Positions 1 to 6,173 of a stretch of DNA of 7,195 bases are shown here, one piece after another; the stretch's first letter is position 1, and each line of letters starts with the position of its first letter. Under the pieces are notes generated by a model. It was not told the DNA's origin. It saw only the letters and a list, made by a program, of their open reading frames with translations, and made no database searches. This DNA is from JBFKUL01 sp041635755. GTDB taxonomy: Bacteria; Pseudomonadota; Gammaproteobacteria; Burkholderiales; SG8-39. Location: NCBI GenBank assembly GCA_041635755.1, contig JBFKUL010000151.1, positions 1 through 7,195 on the forward strand. The letters run 5' to 3'. Made by a program: the position numbers and the translations under genes.

Positions 1-630
1 GCGGCCATGGAGTACCTGCGCGGCCTGCGCGCACTGTGCGACAAGCAGCAGTGGTTGTTGATGCTCGACGAGGTGCAGTGCGGCTTTGGGCGCACCGGCC
101 GCTGGTTCGTATACCAGCACGCCGGCGTACTGCCGGACGTGCTGCCGCTCGCCAAGGGCCTGGGCTCCGGCGTGCCGGTGGGCGTGTGCGTGGTGGGCGG
201 CCGCGCCAGGGGCGTGCTCAAGCCCGGCAACCACGGCTCGACCTTCGGCGGCAATCCGCTCGCCTGCACGGCAGTGGGCGCGACCATCGACATCATGCGC
301 GAAGAGCGCTTGCTCGAGAATGCGCAGAAGGTCGGGGCGCTGATCCGCGAGGGCATTGCGGCCCAGCTGAGCGGTACGCCGGGCTTCTCCAGCGTGCGCG
401 GCATGGGGCTCATGATCGGTATCGAGTTCGATCGACCCTGCGGCGACCTGGTCGGGCTGGCGCTCGAGGCAGGACTGGTGATCAACGTTACCGCGGAAAG
501 CGTCGTGCGCATGTTGCCCGCGCTCGTCATGAACGAGGCCGAAGGTCGCATGGTGGTTGAGCGCTTCGTGACGGTCGCGAAGGCGTTTCTTGCCTCCACC
601 GCGCAGCCCAAGGCCGCCGCGGCGCATTGA
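1..630 (+). CDS. argD: Acetylornithine aminotransferase, C-terminal part (start lies outside the window)
   Basis: This is a class III PLP-dependent aminotransferase of the acetylornithine/ornithine group. It moves an amino group from glutamate to N-acetylglutamate semialdehyde in cytoplasmic arginine synthesis, and many ArgD enzymes also serve lysine synthesis. The reading frame is open at base 1, so roughly the N-terminal half is missing. Visible motifs are LMLDEVQCGFGRTG (its Asp, codon 67-69, contacts the PLP ring), LAKGLGSG with the Schiff-base lysine at codon 154-156, and HGSTFGGNP at 232-258. The end is a low-complexity tail (AQPKAAAAH). argF follows after 10 bases, so the two are very probably co-transcribed. 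The family fit is strong; the choice of ArgD over other class III aminotransferases rests on motif similarity and on argF and argG next door. Confidence 0.93.
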   Translation, partial: AAMEYLRGLRALCDKQQWLLMLDEVQCGFGRTGRWFVYQHAGVLPDVLPLAKGLGSGVPVGVCVVGGRARGVLKPGNHGSTFGGNPLACTAVGATIDIMREERLLENAQKVGALIREGIAAQLSGTPGFSSVRGMGLMIGIEFDRPCGDLVGLALEAGLVINVTAESVVRMLPALVMNEAEGRMVVERFVTVAKAFLASTAQPKAAAAH

Positions 631-640
631 CCAGGCCATC

Positions 641-1560
641 ATGGCGCTGCGTCACTACCTGCAGTTCAAGGATTTGACGCGCGAGGACTACGAGCACCTG
701 TTCGCCCGCACGCGCTGGATCAAGGACAAGTTCAAGCGCTACGAACGCTACTGGCCGCTCGAGGACCGCACGCTGGTGATGATCTTCGAGAAGCAGTCGA
801 CCCGCACCCGGCTCTCGTTCGAGGCCGGCATGCACCAGCTCGGCGGCGCCGCGATCTACCTCAATACGCGCGACTCGCAGCTTGGGCGCGGCGAGGCGGT
901 CGAGGACGCCGCGCAGGTGATCTCGCGCATGTGCGACGCGGTGATGATCCGTACCTTCGATCAGGACATCATCGAGCGTTTCGCCAGCCACTCGCGCGTG
1001 CCGGTGATCAACGGGCTCACCAACGAGTACCATCCCTGCCAGATCCTGGCGGACATCTACACCTACATCGATCAGCGCGGATCGATCACCGGTCGCACCG
1101 TGACCTGGATCGGCGATTCGAACAACGTCTGCAACACCTGGCTGCAGGCCGCCGAGGTGTTCGATTTCAATGTGCATGTCTCGACTCCGCCGGGCTACGA
1201 AGTCGAGCCCGAGCGGGCCGGGCTGTACGGCACCGACCATTATGAGGAGTTCGCCGACCCGATGGACGCCGCCCGCGGCGCCGACCTGGTGACCACCGAC
1301 GTGTGGACCAGCATGGGCTTCGAGGCGGAGAACGAGGCGAGGCGGCGCGACTTCGAGGCCTGGCGGGTCGACGCCGACATGATGCGGGTGGCGAAGAAGG
1401 ACGCGCTTTTCATGCACTGTCTGCCGGCGCACCGCGGCGAGGAAGTGGCCGCCGAAGTGATTGATGGACCGCACTCGGCCGTGTGGGACGAGGCGGAGAA
1501 CAGGCTCCACGCACAGAAGGCGCTGCTTGAGTTCCTGGTTCTTGGAAAAGTGAGCTCCTA

Positions 1561-1561
<1 letters not shown>
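641..1561 (+). CDS. argF: Ornithine carbamoyltransferase
   Basis: This enzyme makes citrulline from ornithine and carbamoyl phosphate in the cytoplasm. The 306-residue product has the normal length for an anabolic enzyme. The carbamoyl-phosphate loop STRTR is at residues 53-57, HPCQ at 131-134, the ornithine-side loop DVWTSMG at 220-226 and the catalytic HCLPAHRGEE at 259-268. The SMG and HCLPAHR signatures point to ornithine carbamoyltransferase rather than aspartate carbamoyltransferase. I chose the ATG at 641 because the protein then begins at the usual family start (MALRHYLQFKDL); an in-frame TTG at 590 would run back into argD and add 17 basic, proline-rich residues. The Shine-Dalgarno sequence is weak (AGG at 633-635), so translation may be coupled to argD. 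The stop codon shares one base with the argG start. Confidence 0.97.
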
Positions 1562-2802
<1,241 letters not shown>

Positions 2803-2804
2803 GC

Positions 2805-3488
2805 ATGCGCACGCTCACGCGCCGGTTCGCCTTTGCGGTGGCGGTTGCCGCGGGCTTCGCTGCAGCGCCCGCCGCCGCGGCGCCCTTCGCGCTGCAGCTC
2901 GGCGACACGCGCCTCGCCCTGGATGCACCGCCGGGATTCGCCGATACCGGATTCACCGGGTCGCCGCGCCTGATCGATCTTGCCCAGTCGCTCACCTCGG
3001 CGTCCAACAAGATTCTGCTGTTTGCGATCTCGGACGCGGACCTGCGCCGCTTCACGCTCGGCGACCCGCTCGAGATGCGCCGCTACATGATCATCGTGAC
3101 ACCGAAAGGCCTGGAGCGCGAATGGGTCAACCCGGCGCAGTTCGCCGCCTTTGTCGAGGACGCGCTGCGCGGCGCGGGCGCGCCGCCGCCCGATCGCAAC
3201 TTCATCAAACACCTCGACGCGCAGCCACCGGGCGTCGCAAGCGTGCTCGCGGAACTGCGCCGCTCGAGCGACGTGGTGTCCGTGCTGCAGGGCACGCGCC
3301 TGCCCGCAGCGGGGCGCAGCGACGACAAGCCGCAGTACGTGCTATCGACCACCTCGCTCGTTTACCTTCGCGGCAAGGCGCTCAGCCTCGCCGTGTTCGC
3401 CGCGTTCGACGCGCCGCAGGATCTGCAATGGATCGAGCTCACGACGACGCGCTGGATCGAGGAGCTGCAGCGTCTGAACGCGCGCTGA
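2805..3488 (+). CDS. Exported protein of unknown function, last gene of the arg operon
   Basis: I do not recognise the 227-residue product. It starts with a clear Sec signal peptide: a basic n-region (MRTLTRR), an alanine/valine/phenylalanine core, and AAA cleavage options around residues 24-26 before APFALQLGD. The mature part of about 200 residues has no further membrane segment and no cysteine that I can see, and it ends in an amphipathic helix-like stretch (WIELTTTRWIEELQRLNAR). A soluble periplasmic protein is therefore likely. The ATG lies two bases after the argG stop, with AAGG at 2791-2794 as a possible ribosome site, so it is probably co-transcribed and perhaps coupled with argG. 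No catalytic motif is obvious, and a role in arginine metabolism is not shown. Confidence 0.82.
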   Translation: MRTLTRRFAFAVAVAAGFAAAPAAAAPFALQLGDTRLALDAPPGFADTGFTGSPRLIDLAQSLTSASNKILLFAISDADLRRFTLGDPLEMRRYMIIVTPKGLEREWVNPAQFAAFVEDALRGAGAPPPDRNFIKHLDAQPPGVASVLAELRRSSDVVSVLQGTRLPAAGRSDDKPQYVLSTTSLVYLRGKALSLAVFAAFDAPQDLQWIELTTTRWIEELQRLNAR

Positions 3489-3527
3489 GCTCGGGGCCGC
3501 CGGCGTTCAGCGCCAAGCTCGTTTTTT
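3487..3527 (+). terminator. Possible factor-independent terminator after the arg operon
   Basis: GAGCT at 3487-3491 can pair with AGCTC at 3516-3520, enclosing a small GGCG/CGCC hairpin (3502-3505 with 3511-3514), and a run of six T follows at 3522-3527. The T-run and its position directly after the exported-protein gene suit a terminator. The stem is imperfect, with about ten unpaired bases on its left side, so this is a moderate call. Confidence 0.42.
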
Positions 3528-3590
3528 GCCCTGACTGTGCAGCTTTGCCTGTGGCCTTGCGCGGCCTCTCGGGTAGCCTTCAGGCTCGTC

Positions 3591-3611
3591 TGCCCGGAGG
3601 TCAGCCGGGCA
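3591..3611 (+). other. Leader hairpin upstream of the first lipoprotein gene
   Basis: TGCCCGG (3591-3597) pairs perfectly with CCGGGCA (3605-3611) around a seven-base loop, AGGTCAG. The structure ends ten bases before the ribosome site of the lipoprotein gene. It has no T-run, so it is not a standard terminator. GGAGG at 3596-3600 resembles a ribosome site but has no suitable start codon next to it and is partly in the stem. The rest of the 3528-3632 gap shows no convincing promoter hexamers. Confidence 0.4.
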
Positions 3612-3620
3612 CTTCGAGTC

Positions 3621-3626
3621 AGGGGG
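3621..3626 (+). promoter_or_regulatory. Strong ribosome binding site that sets the lipoprotein start
   Basis: AGGGGG lies six bases before the ATG at 3633. The open frame extends about 96 bases further upstream, but this site and the signal peptide that begins right after it make 3633 the clear start. Confidence 0.75.
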
Positions 3627-3632
3627 ATTTCG

Positions 3633-4151
3633 ATGAACAGAGCGACTTACGCGATCGTGGCGCTGTCGGCCGCAGTGCTCGCCACCGGATGCGCCACCAG
3701 CCACCCGCAGAACGCCGAGGAGTTCCGTCAGGCCGTGCCCGGCGCGACCTTCGCCAAGGTCGAAAGCTTCGAGGTTGTCCGACCGTATCACGAGGTGGCG
3801 AGCACCTTTCGCAAGAAGGCGCCCGAGTGCCTGAGCGTGACGGTGCGCACCACCTCGCAGTCAAGCACCAGCTACCAGGTGATCGTCACGCAGTACAAGC
3901 CGACGGTCGTGATCACCGATAAGCGCGCCGAGGTGCACCTGCAGCAGCACCACAAGTCCGGCGTGCTCAAGGTCACCAAGGAACCCGAGGGCGGCTACTA
4001 CCTCGTCGTCATGGACGCCTATCCGCTCGATCGCAGTCGCACCAAGGTCCAGCTCTTCGGACCGTCGATCGGGCACGACGTGCTGATCAACGCCATGAAG
4101 AGCTGGGCGACCGGCCAGAACGTCGGCTGCCCGGACTTCACCAAGAGCTGA
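3633..4151 (+). CDS. Predicted lipoprotein of unknown function (first of a pair)
   Basis: The 172-residue product opens with MNRATYAIVALSAAVLATGC, a short signal peptide ending in a lipobox-like ATGC with the lipidation cysteine at residue 20. The residue at -3 is Ala rather than the preferred Leu, so lipidation is probable, not certain. Serine and alanine follow nearby with no Asp at +2, which would favour the outer membrane under the usual sorting rule. The mature part has two more cysteines, C66 and C166, which could form a disulfide in the periplasm. Alternating hydrophobic stretches (YQVIVTQYKPTVVI, YYLVVMDAYPL) suggest a mostly beta fold. I recognise no catalytic motif. The next lipoprotein gene begins eight bases after this stop. 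Confidence 0.82.
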   Translation: MNRATYAIVALSAAVLATGCATSHPQNAEEFRQAVPGATFAKVESFEVVRPYHEVASTFRKKAPECLSVTVRTTSQSSTSYQVIVTQYKPTVVITDKRAEVHLQQHHKSGVLKVTKEPEGGYYLVVMDAYPLDRSRTKVQLFGPSIGHDVLINAMKSWATGQNVGCPDFTKS

Positions 4152-4159
4152 GGGCCGCG

Positions 4160-4639
4160 ATGGCACTTCGCATCGGCAAGCGCGGCGGGCTGCTGATGGT
4201 CGCAACGTTGCTCGCCGGCTGCGCTGGCACTACGCCGTACAAGAGCAGCGCGGAGCAGAACGTCCGTGTCGAGACCGTGACGCGCTCGGGCTCGACATTC
4301 TCGAGCGTGCGCGCCTCGCTTCACATCTACCGCGTAGAGCGCGGCTGCGAGGCGCACTACGCCGGTACGCTCGCGCTCGATCAGCCGCGCCTGACGGTCG
4401 GGGTCCCTGCCGGCGCGCCGAGCCTGCTGGTCTTCGGCTTTGAAAGTGGCGGGTTCCTGAGCAGCTCGAGCGGCTCGATGCGCTACGAGACGCTGCTGAC
4501 GCCGCGGCTCGGACATCAGTACGAGATCAAGGTGCGGCACGTCGACGGCATTTACGACGTTGCGATCCACGAGAGCCAGCCGCCGCGTCCCGGCAGCCGG
4601 GAGATCGCACGCCGACTGCTCAAGTCCTGCGCCATCTGA
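4160..4639 (+). CDS. Predicted lipoprotein of unknown function (second of a pair)
   Basis: The 159-residue product has a basic n-region (MALRIGKRGG), a hydrophobic core and a textbook lipobox LAGC, with the lipid-bearing cysteine at residue 21 followed by AGTTPY. The mature protein has cysteines at C63 and C157, a layout like that of its neighbour. A Gly/Ser-rich turn (GGFLSSSSGS, 98-106) sits between likely beta strands, and the segment YEIKVRHVDGIYDVAI reads as a beta hairpin, so a small beta-sandwich is plausible. No enzyme motif is seen. AGGG at 4151-4154, overlapping the stop of the previous gene, is a well-placed ribosome site, so the two lipoproteins are very likely translated from one message. 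Function is unknown; a shared envelope role is inference from context only. Confidence 0.83.
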   Translation: MALRIGKRGGLLMVATLLAGCAGTTPYKSSAEQNVRVETVTRSGSTFSSVRASLHIYRVERGCEAHYAGTLALDQPRLTVGVPAGAPSLLVFGFESGGFLSSSSGSMRYETLLTPRLGHQYEIKVRHVDGIYDVAIHESQPPRPGSREIARRLLKSCAI

Positions 4640-4646
4640 CGAGGCG

Positions 4647-4664
4647 ACGCCGCGCGCGCGGCGT
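4647..4664. repeat. Perfect 18-bp GC palindrome beside the yajQ promoter
   Basis: ACGCCGCGC followed by GCGCGGCGT reads the same on both strands. It lies seven bases after the lipoprotein stop and one base before the TAGAAT of the yajQ promoter, so it fills the spacer where a regulator or RNA polymerase would sit. It could be an operator, a T-less hairpin that ends the lipoprotein message, or a chance product of CG-rich sequence. Its ten-base alternating CG core is partly echoed by GCGCGC copies at 4691-4696 and 4699-4704. Confidence 0.5.
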
Positions 4665-4665
4665 G

Positions 4666-4671
4666 TAGAAT
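4666..4671 (+). promoter_or_regulatory. -10 element, probable yajQ promoter
   Basis: TAGAAT matches the sigma-70 -10 consensus at four of six positions, including the key TA and final T, and stands out in a very GC-rich 74-base gap. Transcription would start near 4678, giving a leader of about 36 bases to the yajQ ATG. I see no good -35 hexamer at 16-18 bases, so the promoter may be weak or need an activator. Confidence 0.45.
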
Positions 4672-4713
4672 GCACGGCTTCGACTTTACCGCGCGCGAGC
4701 GCGCGAGGCCGAC

Positions 4714-5199
4714 ATGCCTTCATTCGACATTGTGTCCCAGGTTGACCAGCAGGAAGTCAGGAACGCGGTCGAGCAGACCAACAAGGAAGTCTCGAACCGG
4801 TTCGACTTCAAGGGCTCCGATGCACGAGTCGAGCAAAAGGAGCTCGAGCTCACCGTGTTCGCCGACGACGAATTCAAGCTCGGCCAGGTGCTCGATGTGC
4901 TGCGCGGCCGCATGACCAAGCGCAACGTCGATGTGTGCTGCCTCGAGCTCGGCAACGTCGAGAAGATCTCGGGCGACAAGGTCAAGCGCCCGGTCAACGT
5001 GAAGGTCGGGATCGCCCAGGAAAAGAGCAAGCAGATCGTCAAGCTGGTCAAGGACGCCAAGCTCAAGGTACAGACCGCGATCCAGGGCGACGCGCTGCGC
5101 GTGTCGGGCGCGAAGAAGGACGACCTGCAGGCCGCGATCCAGCTGGTGCGCAAGTCGGTGACCGACCAGCCGATTCAGTTCATAAATTTTCGCGACTGA
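4714..5199 (+). CDS. yajQ: YajQ family nucleotide-binding protein (UPF0234)
   Basis: The 161-residue product matches the YajQ/UPF0234 family in full length and along its length: the start MPSFDIVSQVD, the EVRNAVEQTNKEV and NRFDFKGSDA blocks, and the typical end PIQFINFRD. Family members are cytoplasmic proteins with two ferredoxin-like domains that bind nucleotides and RNA. A Xanthomonas member is a cyclic-di-GMP effector that acts with a transcription factor; whether this one binds cyclic-di-GMP cannot be read from sequence. The ATG at 4714 is preceded by GAGG at 4705-4708 at five-base spacing. The gene appears to have its own promoter (TAGAAT at 4666-4671). A tandem hairpin repeat begins 17 bases after the stop. 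Confidence 0.96.
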   Translation: MPSFDIVSQVDQQEVRNAVEQTNKEVSNRFDFKGSDARVEQKELELTVFADDEFKLGQVLDVLRGRMTKRNVDVCCLELGNVEKISGDKVKRPVNVKVGIAQEKSKQIVKLVKDAKLKVQTAIQGDALRVSGAKKDDLQAAIQLVRKSVTDQPIQFINFRD

Positions 5200-5207
5200 C
5201 CGGTCAG
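5196..5207. repeat. 12-bp palindrome over the yajQ stop codon
   Basis: CTGACCGGTCAG is a perfect palindrome that contains the yajQ TGA stop. As DNA it could be a protein site. As RNA it would make only a short hairpin after losing central bases to the loop. It may be chance. Confidence 0.3.
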
Positions 5208-5222
5208 CCGGGGAAAGGAACA

Positions 5223-5242
5223 GGGAAACCTGCCGGTTTCCC
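5223..5242 (+). other. Hairpin A, copy 1
   Basis: GGGAAACC (5223-5230) pairs perfectly with GGTTTCCC (5235-5242) around a TGCC loop, starting 23 bases after the yajQ stop. Confidence 0.7.
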
Positions 5243-5279
5243 GGGGCCCCGACCCCGGGGGCTCCCCGGAATAGGAACA

Positions 5280-5299
5280 GGGGAATCTGCCGGTTCCCC
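5280..5299 (+). other. Hairpin A, copy 2
   Basis: GGGGAATC (5280-5287) pairs with GGTTCCCC (5292-5299) around TGCC, with one U-G wobble. Relative to copy 1, the A-T pair 5226/5239 has become the G-C pair 5283/5296, a double change that keeps the stem. Confidence 0.7.
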
Positions 5300-5336
5300 C
5301 GGGCTTCGACCCCAGGGGCTCCCCAGAATAGGAACA

Positions 5337-5356
5337 GGGGAACCTGACGGTTCCCC
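5337..5356 (+). other. Hairpin A, copy 3
   Basis: GGGGAACC (5337-5344) pairs perfectly with GGTTCCCC (5349-5356) around TGAC. It has the G-C pair of copy 2 and the full C-G pair of copy 1 in place of the copy 2 wobble. The sequence after it no longer follows the repeat. Confidence 0.7.
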
Positions 5357-5370
5357 CGTACCCCCTCCCT

Positions 5371-5450
5371 AAATTATGCCGAGGCACCGCAGCATGGTGC
5401 GCGCAACATTCGTTGCGATTGGTGGGTGGCGGCGCGGGCGATGGGTTTCT
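5371..5450. other. Non-coding remainder between the repeat and the amidotransferase stop
   Basis: No gene is supported here. Two weak inverted repeats are present: GCACC/GGTGC (5384-5388 with 5396-5400) and CGCAAC/GTTGCG (5402-5407 with 5412-5417, four-base loop). Neither has a T-run on either strand, so termination of the minus-strand gene here is possible but not shown. Confidence 0.3.
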
Positions 5451-6161
5451 TTAGCTGCGGGCGAGGCCTTCGCACCAGTGGTCGTAGAGGCGGTCGGCGA
5501 CTTCGTGCAGCGCCTCAAGGCGGCGCTCGAGATCGTGCCGCATCGCTTCGGGCTGCTGCACGGCGGGGCTATTTGCGTTTGCCTCGATCTCGTTCCTGCC
5601 GAGCTCGCACCAGGCGCGAATCATCGCCTCGGTCATCTCGACGTGACACTGCAGCCCGATGTGCCGGCCGAGCGCAAACGCCTGGTTGGCGCAGTGCCGG
5701 TTGGTGAGCACGCGCGTCGCGCCCGGTGGAATGCTGAAGGTCTCGCCATGCCAGTGGAACGATTCAAAACGCTTGAGTTCGCCGAGCCATTCGCGCGCCA
5801 CGGCGTTATCGGCGACTTCGACTTCACCCCAGCCGATCTCCTTGACGCCGTTCGGGGTGACGCTGCCGCCCAGCGCCTTCGAGAGCAGCTGACCGCCGAG
5901 ACAGTGGCCGAGCAGCGGGATGTCGCTTCTCACGGCGTCGCGTGCCAGCTCGAGCAGCGGCGCGATCCATGGCAGATTGTCGTTGACGCTCATCGGTCCG
6001 CCCATCAACACGATGCCGGAGAAGGCACGCGCCTCGCGCGGCACCGCCTCGCCGGCATCCAAAGTAATAAGTTGTGAGGCGATTGAGCGCTCCTCGAGGT
6101 AGGTGGCAAAATAGGCCGGGCCTTCGCTCGGCGCGAATCGGGTGATGGCGACGGGTTTCAT
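5451..6161 (-). CDS. Class I glutamine amidotransferase, GMP-synthase-like
   Basis: The 236-residue product is a stand-alone class I glutamine amidotransferase domain of the group related to the GuaA N-terminal domain. The oxyanion-side segment GIVLMGGPMSV is at residues 49-59. The nucleophile elbow GHCLGGQLL has the catalytic cysteine at C87, and QCHVEMT carries the catalytic H173 and E175, so the triad is intact. There is no synthetase domain, so the enzyme either partners with another protein or acts on a gamma-glutamyl compound; the substrate cannot be told from sequence. The start at 6161 gives the usual family opening MKPVAITRF. Longer starts would run into the divergent gene. No Shine-Dalgarno sequence is visible on this strand, which is unusual. 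A TACAAT element at 6192-6187 suits a short leader. Confidence 0.9.
   Translation of the reverse strand: MKPVAITRFAPSEGPAYFATYLEERSIASQLITLDAGEAVPREARAFSGIVLMGGPMSVNDNLPWIAPLLELARDAVRSDIPLLGHCLGGQLLSKALGGSVTPNGVKEIGWGEVEVADNAVAREWLGELKRFESFHWHGETFSIPPGATRVLTNRHCANQAFALGRHIGLQCHVEMTEAMIRAWCELGRNEIEANANSPAVQQPEAMRHDLERRLEALHEVADRLYDHWCEGLARS
6083..6112 (+). promoter_or_regulatory. Weak candidate promoter for the aspartic protease gene
   Basis: TTGAGC (6083-6088) and CAAAAT (6107-6112) lie 18 bases apart inside the 5' part of the amidotransferase gene, each matching the sigma-70 consensus at four of six positions. They would start transcription about 55 bases before the protease ATG. Since this stretch is also coding on the other strand, the match may be chance. 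Confidence 0.25.
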
Positions 6162-6162
6162 A

Positions 6163-6169
6163 GAGGAAA
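6163..6169 (+). promoter_or_regulatory. Ribosome binding site of the aspartic protease gene
   Basis: GAGGAAA lies in the 12-base gap between the divergent start codons, with GAGG seven bases before the ATG at 6174. It decides the protease start in favour of 6174 over the ATG at 6192. Confidence 0.7.
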
Positions 6170-6173
6170 GCGC

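Larger units (their letters stand above)
5216..5370. repeat. Tandem 57-bp hairpin repeat, two full copies and one partial
   Basis: AGGAACAG recurs at 5216, 5273 and 5330, an exact 57-base period. Copies 1 and 2 (5216-5272 and 5273-5329) differ at 8 of 57 positions. Copy 3 follows the pattern for about 38 bases, then diverges. Each copy has hairpin A near its start. Copies 1 and 2 also have hairpin B: GCCCC (5246-5250) with GGGGC (5258-5262) in copy 1, and GCTTC (5303-5307) with GGGGC (5315-5319) in copy 2, where two U-G wobbles replace C-G pairs. The array lies between the convergent yajQ and amidotransferase genes. No T-run follows any stem, so these are not standard terminators. I do not recognise the family. 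Intergenic hairpin repeats of the REP type are the nearest known analogy. Confidence 0.85.

Noticed and set aside
590..640. TTG start extending argF by 17 residues
   Set aside because: It lies inside argD and adds basic, proline-rich residues absent from the family.
1..640. ArgR-type operator for the arg operon
   Set aside because: The operon start lies outside the window, and no ARG-box-like AT-rich palindrome is visible here.
3122..3922. 266-codon plus-strand frame across the exported protein end and the first lipoprotein
   Set aside because: It crosses two better-supported genes and a possible terminator, has no ribosome site, and reads as Arg-rich shadow sequence.
5216..5356. CRISPR-like array
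   Set aside because: The whole 57-base unit is repeated, with no unique spacers and no cas genes nearby.
5243..5365. G-quadruplex from the G-runs and C-runs of the repeat
   Set aside because: The G-runs alternate with complementary C-runs that form stable hairpins, and the gaps between runs are mostly long.
5175..5387. 19-residue protein repeats readable through the 57-base repeat on either strand
   Set aside because: The period divides by three, so any open frame repeats. The frames depend on yajQ shadow sequence, have no ribosome site, and the changes follow RNA pairing rather than codons.
5376..6077. 233-codon plus-strand open frame opposite the amidotransferase
   Set aside because: The minus strand encodes an intact Cys-His-Glu amidotransferase; the plus frame is its GC-driven shadow.
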